From assembly GCA_905194675.1 (NCBI GenBank), contig CAJJTG010000004.1, positions 1-64,000 of the forward strand: a stretch of 64,000 nucleotides of DNA. The letters run 5' to 3'. Within the stretch, counting starts at the first letter, position 1; each line of letters begins with the position of its first letter. Of the stretch, positions 46,853-54,458 are shown in pieces. The translations under genes were made by a program, and so were the position numbers. This DNA is from an uncultured Collinsella sp. (GTDB lineage Bacteria > Actinomycetota > Coriobacteriia > Coriobacteriales > Coriobacteriaceae). The notes beneath the pieces are model-generated. The model had not been told where the DNA came from and ran no database searches. It saw only the letters and a program-made list of their open reading frames with translations.

Positions 46853-47515
46853 CTAGCCTTCCTTGCGGACTTTTTGCAGGTAGCGGTAGACGCTGGGCTC
46901 CGAGATGCCCAGCGCGGTGGCGGCGCAGGCAACGGCGCCCTTGAGCATAAATACGCCATTGCCGTTAAGGTGGCGAATAACGTCCACGCGATCGGCCTGC
47001 CCAAGCGAGGCGACATCCTGCCCGCGGCTTTCGAGCAACTCGGAAATACTGCGGTCGATGAGCTCCTGTGTAGACTCCGAAAGACTTTCGACCTCGATAG
47101 ACGCGGGCTCCGTGCGCGTCGGCGCCGCGTCGAAGCACGCCATGAGCTGCTGCGCCATGGCGTTGATGGAGCGCACGGTCGAGAGGTCGGTGTTGACGCA
47201 AAGCATACCGACGATCTCGTCATTCTCGCGGATAAAGTACGTCGCTGACTCCAACGTCTTGCCACCGGCGCCGCGCCCCTCGTAGCCCGTAATAAACGGC
47301 AGGTCGCGATACTTGGCGTCGTGCATGATCTTGAGCGCCAGATCGGTGGCGGGGCCGCCGACCTTGCGGCCGCTCACGATGCCGTTGCGAATATCGACGA
47401 TGGCGTGGTCGGGATCCGAGAAATCGTGCAGCACGATTTCGCTGTTCTTACCGAGTACCTGCTCCAGGAAATCGACCATCGGCAAAAAGCGACGTACGGT
47501 CTCGTTCACGGGCAA
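46853..47515 (-). CDS. YheO-type PAS/HTH transcriptional regulator
   Basis: 220 aa. The N-terminal YheO-like PAS domain (GKNSEIVLHDFSDPDHAIVDI, then ITGYEGRGAGGKTLESATYFI) is followed by a C-terminal HTH_22-like segment, ending ALGISEPSVYRYLQKVRKE. Relatives such as DauR sense small metabolites. It is divergent from the NCS2 permease with a 345-nt shared upstream region, so it probably regulates the purine genes. Effector unknown. Confidence 0.85.
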   Translation of the reverse strand: MPVNETVRRFLPMVDFLEQVLGKNSEIVLHDFSDPDHAIVDIRNGIVSGRKVGGPATDLALKIMHDAKYRDLPFITGYEGRGAGGKTLESATYFIRENDEIVGMLCVNTDLSTVRSINAMAQQLMACFDAAPTRTEPASIEVESLSESTQELIDRSISELLESRGQDVASLGQADRVDVIRHLNGNGVFMLKGAVACAATALGISEPSVYRYLQKVRKEG

Positions 47516-47744
47516 CTCCTTTGGGTTCTATCGAAGTGTTCATAACAATTTTTTATCATGGTAACACGCTGCCCATAATCTCGTATATCCGCAGGTACAT
47601 TGCGTAATACAGACGAGCGGTAGGATTTTGGCGGTAAACGGTCGACCAAAAGAAAAGTTAGATGATAGCCAAACCACGCACTTTCCTGACCTGCGGAAAT
47701 GCATTATTTCAGCTGAAGAATAGTCTGATAACAAAAAATTATTA

Positions 47745-47773
47745 TTGAGAATGAGAATCATCTTTAATACGAT
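47745..47773 (+). promoter_or_regulatory. Promoter of the permease gene, overlapping a GAGAAT direct repeat
   Basis: TTGAGA (47745-47750) and TACGAT (47768-47773), spacer 17 nt. TGAGAATGAGAATCAT overlaps the -35 and is reminiscent of half of a Fur-type box, or a site for the divergent regulator. Confidence 0.55.
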
Positions 47774-47860
47774 ATGCAACGAAGGCACAACCTCAACCCC
47801 GCACTGCGTCACAATAGAGCGTTAGATGCGAAAACAACTATTTCGAGGATTGGTGGTCAA

Positions 47861-49255
47861 ATGACCCAGGAGACGGTTAAGAACGGCACTGAAGCCCTGT
47901 TCACTCGTGAAGGCATGCCTCCCGTTAAAGAAATGATCCCGTGTGCCCTTCAGCACGTACTGGCTTCGTTTGCCGGCATCATCACCCCGGCTGTCATCAT
48001 GGCCGGCGTCTACGGCTTTAATAGCCAGCAGAGCACCGACATCATCCAGGTCGCGCTCATTCTTTCGGCGATCGACACGGCCCTTCAGGCCTTCGCTCCC
48101 TTCCGTCGCATCGGCGGCGGTCTGCCCATCGTCATGGGCGTTTCGTTCGCGTTCCTGCCGGCCCTGCAGGCCATGGGTGCCTCGGGCTTTAGCTTTGGTG
48201 CGCTACTGGGCGGCGAGATCGTCGGCGGCGCCGTCGCGGTCCTCTTTGGTCTGGCCTACAGCAAGATCAAGTGGCTGTTCCCGCCCGTCGTGACCGGTAC
48301 GGTCATCTTCTCCATTGGCGTCTCTCTCTATCCTACGGCCGTCAAGTACATGGCCGGCGGTATGGGTACGCCGCTGTGGGGCACCCCGCAGGCCTGGTGC
48401 GTCGCTCTTATCACCTTCGCCGTGGTCTTTGCGCTCGCCAACTTTGGCAAGGGCACGCTCAAGCTGGGATCCGTGTTCTTTGGCATGATCGTTGGCATGA
48501 TCGTTTCGATCCCCTTTGGCATGATCGACTTCTCCAGCGTCGCCACCGCTCAGGTCTTCGCCCTTCCCAAGCTCATGCCCTACGCGCTCGAGTTTGATCC
48601 CGAGGTCTGCATTACCCTCGCCGTCGTGTTCCCCATGGTTGCCATCCAGGTTATCGGTGACGTCTCCGCCGCCTGCCTAGGTTCCATCGACCGTATGCCC
48701 ACCGAGCGCGAGCTCTCCGGCGCTATCGTGTCCCAGGGCCTTACCTCTATGGTCGGCGGCCTGCTGGGCGGTCTTCCCACCAGCGCCCTTGGCCAGAACG
48801 TGGGCATCATCTGCTCCAACAAGGTCGTCAACAAGTGGGTCTTTGTGATCATCGCGGCCGTCTTTGCCATCGCCGGTCTGTTCCCGCAGCTCTCTGCCGT
48901 CCTTTCCGCTATCCCGCAGCCCGTCATCGGCGGCGCGACCGTCGGCGTCTTTGGCACCATCACCATGAACGGCGTGCGCATGTTCACCCGCGAGGGCCTT
49001 ACGCAGCGCACTACCACCATCGTCGGTACCTCCGTCGTCTTTGGCCTGGGTATCTGGATGGCCAGCGGTTGCCTTGCCGGCGAGGGTATGCCCACCTGGG
49101 TGTCCACCGTCATCGGCTCCAATGCCGTAACCCCCACCGCCATTATGGCCATTGTCCTTAACCTGATCCTTCCGCAGACGCCGGTCGTGGCTCAGCACAT
49201 CGATGCTGCCAAGGACGCTGCCGTGGATCTGGTCTTGCCCGAGAGCAAGAAGTAA
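47861..49255 (+). CDS. NCS2 family xanthine/uracil permease
   Basis: 464 aa with about 14 hydrophobic segments. QHVLASFAGIITPAVIMAG near the start, the VFPMVAIQVIGDVSA and ALGQNVGIICSNKVV regions match nucleobase:cation symporter-2. Next to SsnA, YgfK and a xanthine dehydrogenase-like enzyme, xanthine or urate is the likely cargo. ATG 47861 has GGATTGGTGG upstream; the longer frame from 47774 lies in the promoter. Confidence 0.92.
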   Translation: MTQETVKNGTEALFTREGMPPVKEMIPCALQHVLASFAGIITPAVIMAGVYGFNSQQSTDIIQVALILSAIDTALQAFAPFRRIGGGLPIVMGVSFAFLPALQAMGASGFSFGALLGGEIVGGAVAVLFGLAYSKIKWLFPPVVTGTVIFSIGVSLYPTAVKYMAGGMGTPLWGTPQAWCVALITFAVVFALANFGKGTLKLGSVFFGMIVGMIVSIPFGMIDFSSVATAQVFALPKLMPYALEFDPEVCITLAVVFPMVAIQVIGDVSAACLGSIDRMPTERELSGAIVSQGLTSMVGGLLGGLPTSALGQNVGIICSNKVVNKWVFVIIAAVFAIAGLFPQLSAVLSAIPQPVIGGATVGVFGTITMNGVRMFTREGLTQRTTTIVGTSVVFGLGIWMASGCLAGEGMPTWVSTVIGSNAVTPTAIMAIVLNLILPQTPVVAQHIDAAKDAAVDLVLPESKK

Positions 49256-49271
49256 CCAATTCGGTGCTATT

Positions 49272-49303
49272 CGTCGGCGGACGCATCGCCTCGTCCGCCG
49301 ACG
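49272..49303 (+). terminator. Hairpin after the permease
   Basis: Perfect 12-bp stem CGTCGGCGGACG / CGTCCGCCGACG, loop CATCGCCT. No U-tract, so termination may be partial. Confidence 0.6.
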
Positions 49304-49450
49304 TCATGCGGCGCCAAGCCGCACTTCAAAGGGTTTGTCCCTTTGGTGAAGCGTTGACGGGAGAGGGCCCGTTTCCGGTGTAGGCCGGCGCTTCGCACTT
49401 CCGCTATGTCAGAGGTGTCAAACCCCGCCTCTGATGTTGAAGGGAGCATT
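49304..49450 (+). promoter_or_regulatory. Structured leader of the ssnA gene
   Basis: Several further stems follow one another: TGCGGC / GCCGCA (49307-49324), CTTCAAAGGG / CCCTTTGGTGAAG (about 49325-49352), and CAGAGG / CCTCTG just before the RBS. This is more structure than a plain spacer needs. I do not recognise a known riboswitch class in it. Confidence 0.4.
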
Positions 49451-49451
49451 C

Positions 49452-50807
49452 ATGCTTCTGGTCGCTAACGGTTCCGTTTTTACCCGCAATTCTCAGACCC
49501 CGTTCATTCCAAACGGTGCGGTCGCCATTGACGGAGATACGATCGTCGAAGTGGGCCCCGAGTGCGAGCTCAAGTCCAAGTACCCGGATGCCGAGTACGT
49601 CGACGCCCAGGGCAACCTCATCATGCCCGGACTCATCAACTGCCACACCCACATCTACTCGGGTCTGGCCCGCGGCCTTGCCATTAAGGGCTGCAACCCC
49701 ACCAACTTCCTGGAAAATCTTGAGCAGCAGTGGTGGAAGATCGACGACAACCTGACGCTCGACGGCACCAAGGCCAGCGCCTATGCCACGATTCTGGACT
49801 CCATTCGCGATGGCGTCACCACGATCTTCGATCACCACGCGAGCTTCTGCGAGATCCCGGGCAGCCTCTTTACCATTAAGGACGCCGCGCAGGAGCTGGG
49901 CATGCGTTCGTGCCTGTGCTACGAGGTCTCCGATCGCCGCGGTCAGGAAAAATGCGACCAGGCCATTGCCGAGAACGCCGAGTTTGCCCAGTGGGCCGCC
50001 AAGGAGCGTCGCGATAACGACAACCACATGATTGCAGCCATGTTTGGCGGTCACGCCACCTTTACGCTGTCGGACGAGACCATGGACAAGATGGCCGAGG
50101 CCAACAACGGCCTGACCGGCTTCCACATCCATGTGTGCGAGGGCATGAACGACGTGTGGGATTCCCGCCTCAACCGCGGTGGCATCAGCCCCGTCGAGCG
50201 CCTGCTGCAACATAACCTGCTGGGTCCCGACACCATGCTCGGCCACTGCATTCACGTGACGCCTGCCGAGATGGATATCGTCAAGGAGTCCGGTACCTGG
50301 CTCGTCAACAACCCCGAATCCAATATGGGCAACGCCGTGGGCTGCGCCCCCGTGCTCGAGTTCTTCCGCCGCGGCATCCCCGTGTGCATGGGCACCGACG
50401 CCTACACCCACGATATGCTCGAGAGCCTCAAGGTCTTCCTGATCATTCAGCGCCACAACGCCGCCATGCCCAACGTGGGCTGGTGCGAGGCCATGACCAT
50501 GCTGTTCGAGAACAACGCCAAGATGGCGAGCAAGTACTTCGATCGCAAGCTCGGTGTGCTCGAGGCCGGCGCTGCCGCCGACGTCATCGTCATGGACTAC
50601 AAGCCCTTTACGCCGCTGAGCGAGGAGAACATCGACGGCCACATGCTCTTTGGCATGATGGGCAAAAACTGCCGCACCACCATCATCAACGGCCGCGTCC
50701 TGTACAAGGATCGCGAGTTCGTTGGCATTGATGAGGACAAGATCAACGCGTGGACCATGGCCGAGTCCAAGAAGCTCTGGAGCACGCTCAACGATCGCAC
50801 GTACTAA
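49452..50807 (+). CDS. ssnA: SsnA-type amidohydrolase (purine module)
   Basis: 451 aa from ATG 49452 with GAAGGGA 6 nt upstream; TTG 49434 is a less likely alternative. Metal ligands are visible: HTH in GLINCHTHIYSGLARG, His in FHIHVCEG, His in MLGHCIHVTP and Asp in CMGTDAYTHDM. SsnA belongs to the amidohydrolase group found with YgfK and selenium-dependent xanthine dehydrogenases and implicated in anaerobic purine breakdown in gut bacteria. The specific deaminase or ring-opening reaction is not established by sequence. Confidence 0.88.
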   Translation: MLLVANGSVFTRNSQTPFIPNGAVAIDGDTIVEVGPECELKSKYPDAEYVDAQGNLIMPGLINCHTHIYSGLARGLAIKGCNPTNFLENLEQQWWKIDDNLTLDGTKASAYATILDSIRDGVTTIFDHHASFCEIPGSLFTIKDAAQELGMRSCLCYEVSDRRGQEKCDQAIAENAEFAQWAAKERRDNDNHMIAAMFGGHATFTLSDETMDKMAEANNGLTGFHIHVCEGMNDVWDSRLNRGGISPVERLLQHNLLGPDTMLGHCIHVTPAEMDIVKESGTWLVNNPESNMGNAVGCAPVLEFFRRGIPVCMGTDAYTHDMLESLKVFLIIQRHNAAMPNVGWCEAMTMLFENNAKMASKYFDRKLGVLEAGAAADVIVMDYKPFTPLSEENIDGHMLFGMMGKNCRTTIINGRVLYKDREFVGIDEDKINAWTMAESKKLWSTLNDRTY

Positions 50808-50821
50808 TTACAAGTAGATTC

Positions 50822-50881
50822 ACGCGCGTCGGATGTTTCGCCGCATCCGACGCGCGTATAGGCGACCTCCGCGGGGTCGCC
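50822..50881 (+). terminator. Two consecutive hairpins between ssnA and ygfK
   Basis: ACGCGCGTCGGATG / CATCCGACGCGCGT (50822-50857) and GGCGACC / GGTCGCC (50861-50881). Neither has a U-tract. They are followed by another GC-rich segment (CGCCCGCCG / CGCCGGGCG) ending just before the ygfK RBS. Confidence 0.5.
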
Positions 50882-50955
50882 GGCGCTGTGCTAGCGCTAC
50901 GCCGTATTTGCGCCCGCCGCGCGGTCTCGCCGGGCGTTACAGAGAGGAGCTCACT

Positions 50956-53955
50956 ATGAGCGACATCATGAGGCCGATCCCGTTTTCGCAGCTGATGAAC
51001 TGGATCATCGAGGAGCACAAGACCCAGGACGCCATCTTTGGCGTGCGCAAGATGGTCACGACCAACCAGGAGGGCGCGCTTCCCATTTTTGACGAGCGCA
51101 TCGAGACTCCGTTTGGCCCGGCTGCCGGCCCCAACACGCAACTGGCCCAGAACATCGTGGCATCCTACGTGGCAGGCTCCCGCTTCTTCGAGCTCAAGAC
51201 CGTTCAGGTTATGGACGGCGAGGAGCTCTCCAAGTGTGTGAACAAGCCCTGCATCGTGGCACAGGACGAGTGCTACAACTGCGAGTGGTCGACCGAGCTC
51301 GAGGTTCCGCAGGCCTTTGCCGAGTACGTGAAGGCATGGTTCGCCTGCCACCTGATCGCTCGCGAGTACGGCCTGGGCAGCCCGGACGGCTTTGTCTTCA
51401 ACATGTCCGTGGGTTATGACCTCGAGGGTATTAAGAGCCCCAAGGTCGACGCCTACATCGAGGGTATGAAGGACGCCAGCGGCTCTGACGTCTGGAATGA
51501 GTGCCGCGCATGGGCGCTCGCCAACCTGGACAAGTTTGAGCATGTCGACGCCGCGTTTGTCGAGTCCATCCCGGCGCGCGTCTCCAACTCCATCACCGAG
51601 TCCACGCTGCATGGCTGCCCGCCGGCGGAGATCGAGCGCATCGCGACCTATCTGATCACCGAGAAGGGCCTCAACACCTACATCAAGTGCAACCCCACGC
51701 TGCTGGGCTATGAGTTTGCCCGCCAGCGCCTGAACGAGCTGGGCTTTGACTACATCGTCTTCGACGATACACACTTCCGCGAGGACCTGCAGTGGGCCGA
51801 CGCCGTGCCCATGTTCGAGCGCCTGATTGCCCTGTGCGCCGAGCGCGGCCTGGAGTTTGGCGTCAAGCTGACCAACACGTTCCCCGTCGACGTGACGAGG
51901 AACGAGCTGCCCTCCACCGAGATGTACATGTCGGGCCGTTCGCTGTTCTCGCTGACCATCGAGGCCGCCCGTCGCATTACCGAGCAGTTCGATGGCAAGC
52001 TGCGCATCAGCTACTCCGGCGGTGCCACGGTCTACAACATCCGCGCCCTGTATGATGCCGGCATTTGGCCCGTTACTCTGGCGACCGACGTGCTCAAGCC
52101 CGGTGGCTACGAGCGCTTTAGCCAGATGGCCGGCGAGTTTAGCGATCTGGACGGCAAGCCGTTCGCGGGCGTCTCGCTCGAGGCCGTGACCGCGATCCAG
52201 ACCGACTCGCTCACCAACCCGCTCTACAAGAAGCCGCTGCGCCCGCTGCCCGACCGCAAGGTCGCCGGCAAGAGCCCGCTTTCCGACTGCTTTACCACGC
52301 CGTGCCGCACGAGCTGCCCCATCCAGCAGGATATCCCCGCCTATCTGGCGGCTGTTGACGAGGGCCGTTACGAGGACGCACTCAACATCATCATCGAGCG
52401 CAACGCCCTGCCGTTCATTACCGGCACCATCTGCCCGCATCCCTGCGGCCGTGCCTGCGAGCGTGCATTCTACGAGCCCGAGGGCGCCCAGATTCGCGCC
52501 AGCAAGCTCAAGGCCGCCCGCGAGGCCATGACCGCCGTGCTGCCCAAGCTGCGCGCCCAAGCCATCGCCAACGACGCCGAGCGCAACGTTGCCGTTATCG
52601 GCGGCGGCCCGGCCGGTCTGGCGACGGCGTTCTTCCTGACGCGTGCCGGCGTGCCCGTCACTATCTTCGAGGCCCGCGATTCGCTCGGCGGCGTGGTCCG
52701 TCACGTGATCCCCGAGTTCCGTATCGCCAGCGACGATATCTCCCACGATGCCGAGCTCTGCCTGGCCTTTGGCGCCAAGGTGCAGCTCAACGCTCGCGTG
52801 GAGTCCATCGACGAACTCAAGGCCCAGGGCTTTACCGACGTGGTCGTGGCCACCGGTGCCTGGATGCCCGGCTCTGCAGGCTTGGGCGAGGGCGCCGAGC
52901 TCGACGTGCTGGAGTTCCTCGAGGCCGCCAAGAAGGGCGAGAAGCTCGAGCTGGGCGAGGACGTCGTGGTCATTGGCGCCGGCAACACCGCCATGGACGC
53001 CGCCCGCGTGGCCAAGCGCCTGGCTGGCGTGAAGAGCGTGCGCCTGGTGTATCGCCGTACCAAGAAGCAGATGCCCGCCGACGAGGAAGAGCTCGATCTT
53101 GCTCTTGCCGACGGCGTTGAGTTCTGCGAGCTGCTGGCGCCCAAGGCACTCAACGGCGCCGTGCTGACCTGCGACGTTATGGAGCTTGGCGAGCCGGATG
53201 CAAGCGGCCGTCGCAGTCCTGTCGCCACGGGCGAGACCGTCGAGCTTTCCGCCACCACGGTGATCTGCGCCGTGGGCGAGGGCATCGATGCCAGCCTGTA
53301 CGATGACGCGGGCGTCGAGCACGACCGTCGCGGCCGCCTTGCCGCCACCTCCACCGGCGTCGAGGGCGTCTGGGCTGCGGGCGACTGCCGCCGCGGTCCT
53401 GCCACCGTGGTCGAGGCTATTGCCGACGCCGCCGAGGTCGCCCGTGCCATCGCCGGCGTGGACTTTAACAAGTACGCCGACTGCAACGAGCAGGCCGGTC
53501 GCGAGGACACCTGCTACGAGCGCAAGGGGACGCTCTGCCGCGACAAGCGCAACTGCACCAAGACCCGCTGCCTGGGCTGCGGTTCGGTGTGCGAGGTCTG
53601 CTGCGACGTGTGCCCCAACCGCGCCAACGTTGCCATTAAGGTGCCGGGCCTGGCCAAGCATCAGGTGGTACATGTCGATGGCATGTGCAACGAGTGCGGC
53701 AACTGCGCCGTGTTCTGCCCCTACCAGGAGGGTCGTCCCTACAAGGACAAGCTCACCCTGTTCTGGAGCGAGCAGGACATGGAGAACTCCGAGAACGAGG
53801 GCTTCCTGGCTGTGGACGAGGACCACTTTAAGGTCCGCGTCGCCGGCACGGTCCGCACCGTCTCGGTCGATGCCGTCAATACCGGTCTGCCCGAGGCCGT
53901 CCGCCTGACCATCAAGGCCGTGCGCGACAGCTATTCGTACCTCCTTAAGAAATAG
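50956..53955 (+). CDS. ygfK: YgfK-type putative selenate reductase / purine-module flavoprotein
   Basis: 999 aa. The first 430 residues form a dihydroorotate-dehydrogenase-like barrel. CRTSCPIQQDIPAYL and CPHPCGRACERAF (about 455-515) match the Fe-S site of glutamate-synthase-type small subunits. Nucleotide-binding folds follow: VAVIGGGPAGLATAFFL and VVVIGAGNTAMDAARVA. CLGCGSVCEVCCDVCP and CNECGNCAVFCPYQEG bind two 4Fe-4S clusters. It likely passes electrons between NAD(P)H, flavins and the neighbouring molybdoenzyme. ATG 50956 follows AGAGAGGAGCTCACT. Large uninterrupted gene. Confidence 0.9.
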   Translation: MSDIMRPIPFSQLMNWIIEEHKTQDAIFGVRKMVTTNQEGALPIFDERIETPFGPAAGPNTQLAQNIVASYVAGSRFFELKTVQVMDGEELSKCVNKPCIVAQDECYNCEWSTELEVPQAFAEYVKAWFACHLIAREYGLGSPDGFVFNMSVGYDLEGIKSPKVDAYIEGMKDASGSDVWNECRAWALANLDKFEHVDAAFVESIPARVSNSITESTLHGCPPAEIERIATYLITEKGLNTYIKCNPTLLGYEFARQRLNELGFDYIVFDDTHFREDLQWADAVPMFERLIALCAERGLEFGVKLTNTFPVDVTRNELPSTEMYMSGRSLFSLTIEAARRITEQFDGKLRISYSGGATVYNIRALYDAGIWPVTLATDVLKPGGYERFSQMAGEFSDLDGKPFAGVSLEAVTAIQTDSLTNPLYKKPLRPLPDRKVAGKSPLSDCFTTPCRTSCPIQQDIPAYLAAVDEGRYEDALNIIIERNALPFITGTICPHPCGRACERAFYEPEGAQIRASKLKAAREAMTAVLPKLRAQAIANDAERNVAVIGGGPAGLATAFFLTRAGVPVTIFEARDSLGGVVRHVIPEFRIASDDISHDAELCLAFGAKVQLNARVESIDELKAQGFTDVVVATGAWMPGSAGLGEGAELDVLEFLEAAKKGEKLELGEDVVVIGAGNTAMDAARVAKRLAGVKSVRLVYRRTKKQMPADEEELDLALADGVEFCELLAPKALNGAVLTCDVMELGEPDASGRRSPVATGETVELSATTVICAVGEGIDASLYDDAGVEHDRRGRLAATSTGVEGVWAAGDCRRGPATVVEAIADAAEVARAIAGVDFNKYADCNEQAGREDTCYERKGTLCRDKRNCTKTRCLGCGSVCEVCCDVCPNRANVAIKVPGLAKHQVVHVDGMCNECGNCAVFCPYQEGRPYKDKLTLFWSEQDMENSENEGFLAVDEDHFKVRVAGTVRTVSVDAVNTGLPEAVRLTIKAVRDSYSYLLKK

Positions 53956-53966
53956 GCGAGTCTCTT

Positions 53967-54446
53967 ATGGCCAAATCCATTCAACATAACGTGGCCTACG
54001 TTGCCTGCGGAAGCGGTTGCGCCTCCGCAGGCGGCGACGCCCACTGCAGCGAAGGCTGCATTGGCTGTGGCGCCTGCGTCACAGCCTGCCCCCACGGCGC
54101 CATCGCACTGGTCGACGGCGTCGCCCGCGTGGACCGCTCCAAGTGCACGGGCTGCGGCCTGTGCGGCATGGCGTGCCCGCAGCGCGTGATTGCCTTTGTT
54201 CCCGGCTACCAGAACATCCTGGTGCGCTGCAACAACACCGATAAGGGCGCCATCGCCCGCAAGATTTGCGACACGAGCTGCATCGGTTGCGGCATGTGCG
54301 CCAAAAAGTGCCCTGCCGGCGCTATCCGCATCGAGGACAACTGTGCCCACATCGACGGTGCGGACTGCCTGTCGTGCGGCATGTGCGCCGTCGTTTGCCC
54401 GCATGGCGCCATCCACGACCGCACCGGCATCGCCGCTGGCGTGTAG
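53967..54446 (+). CDS. Ferredoxin-like protein with four 4Fe-4S motifs
   Basis: 159 aa. Four CxxCxxCxxxCP motifs are evenly placed: CIGCGACVTACP, CTGCGLCGMACP, CIGCGMCAKKCP and CLSCGMCAVVCP. Further cysteines occur near the N-terminus. It probably links YgfK (11 nt upstream) and the molybdoenzyme (12 nt downstream), replacing the FAD subunit that classical xanthine dehydrogenases use. Resembles RnfB- and HycB-like ferredoxin domains but has no membrane anchor. Confidence 0.88.
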   Translation: MAKSIQHNVAYVACGSGCASAGGDAHCSEGCIGCGACVTACPHGAIALVDGVARVDRSKCTGCGLCGMACPQRVIAFVPGYQNILVRCNNTDKGAIARKICDTSCIGCGMCAKKCPAGAIRIEDNCAHIDGADCLSCGMCAVVCPHGAIHDRTGIAAGV

Positions 54447-54458
54447 AGGGGAATCACC

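Noticed and set aside
47580..47617. Purine riboswitch upstream of the xanthine permease
   Set aside because: CTCGT / ACGAG with one inner hairpin superficially resembles the purine aptamer, but the three-way junction and second loop are missing and it lies upstream of the predicted promoter.
50822..50955. Moco riboswitch before ygfK
   Set aside because: Several hairpins are present but I could not match the conserved Moco core sequences or its tetraloop-receptor arrangement.
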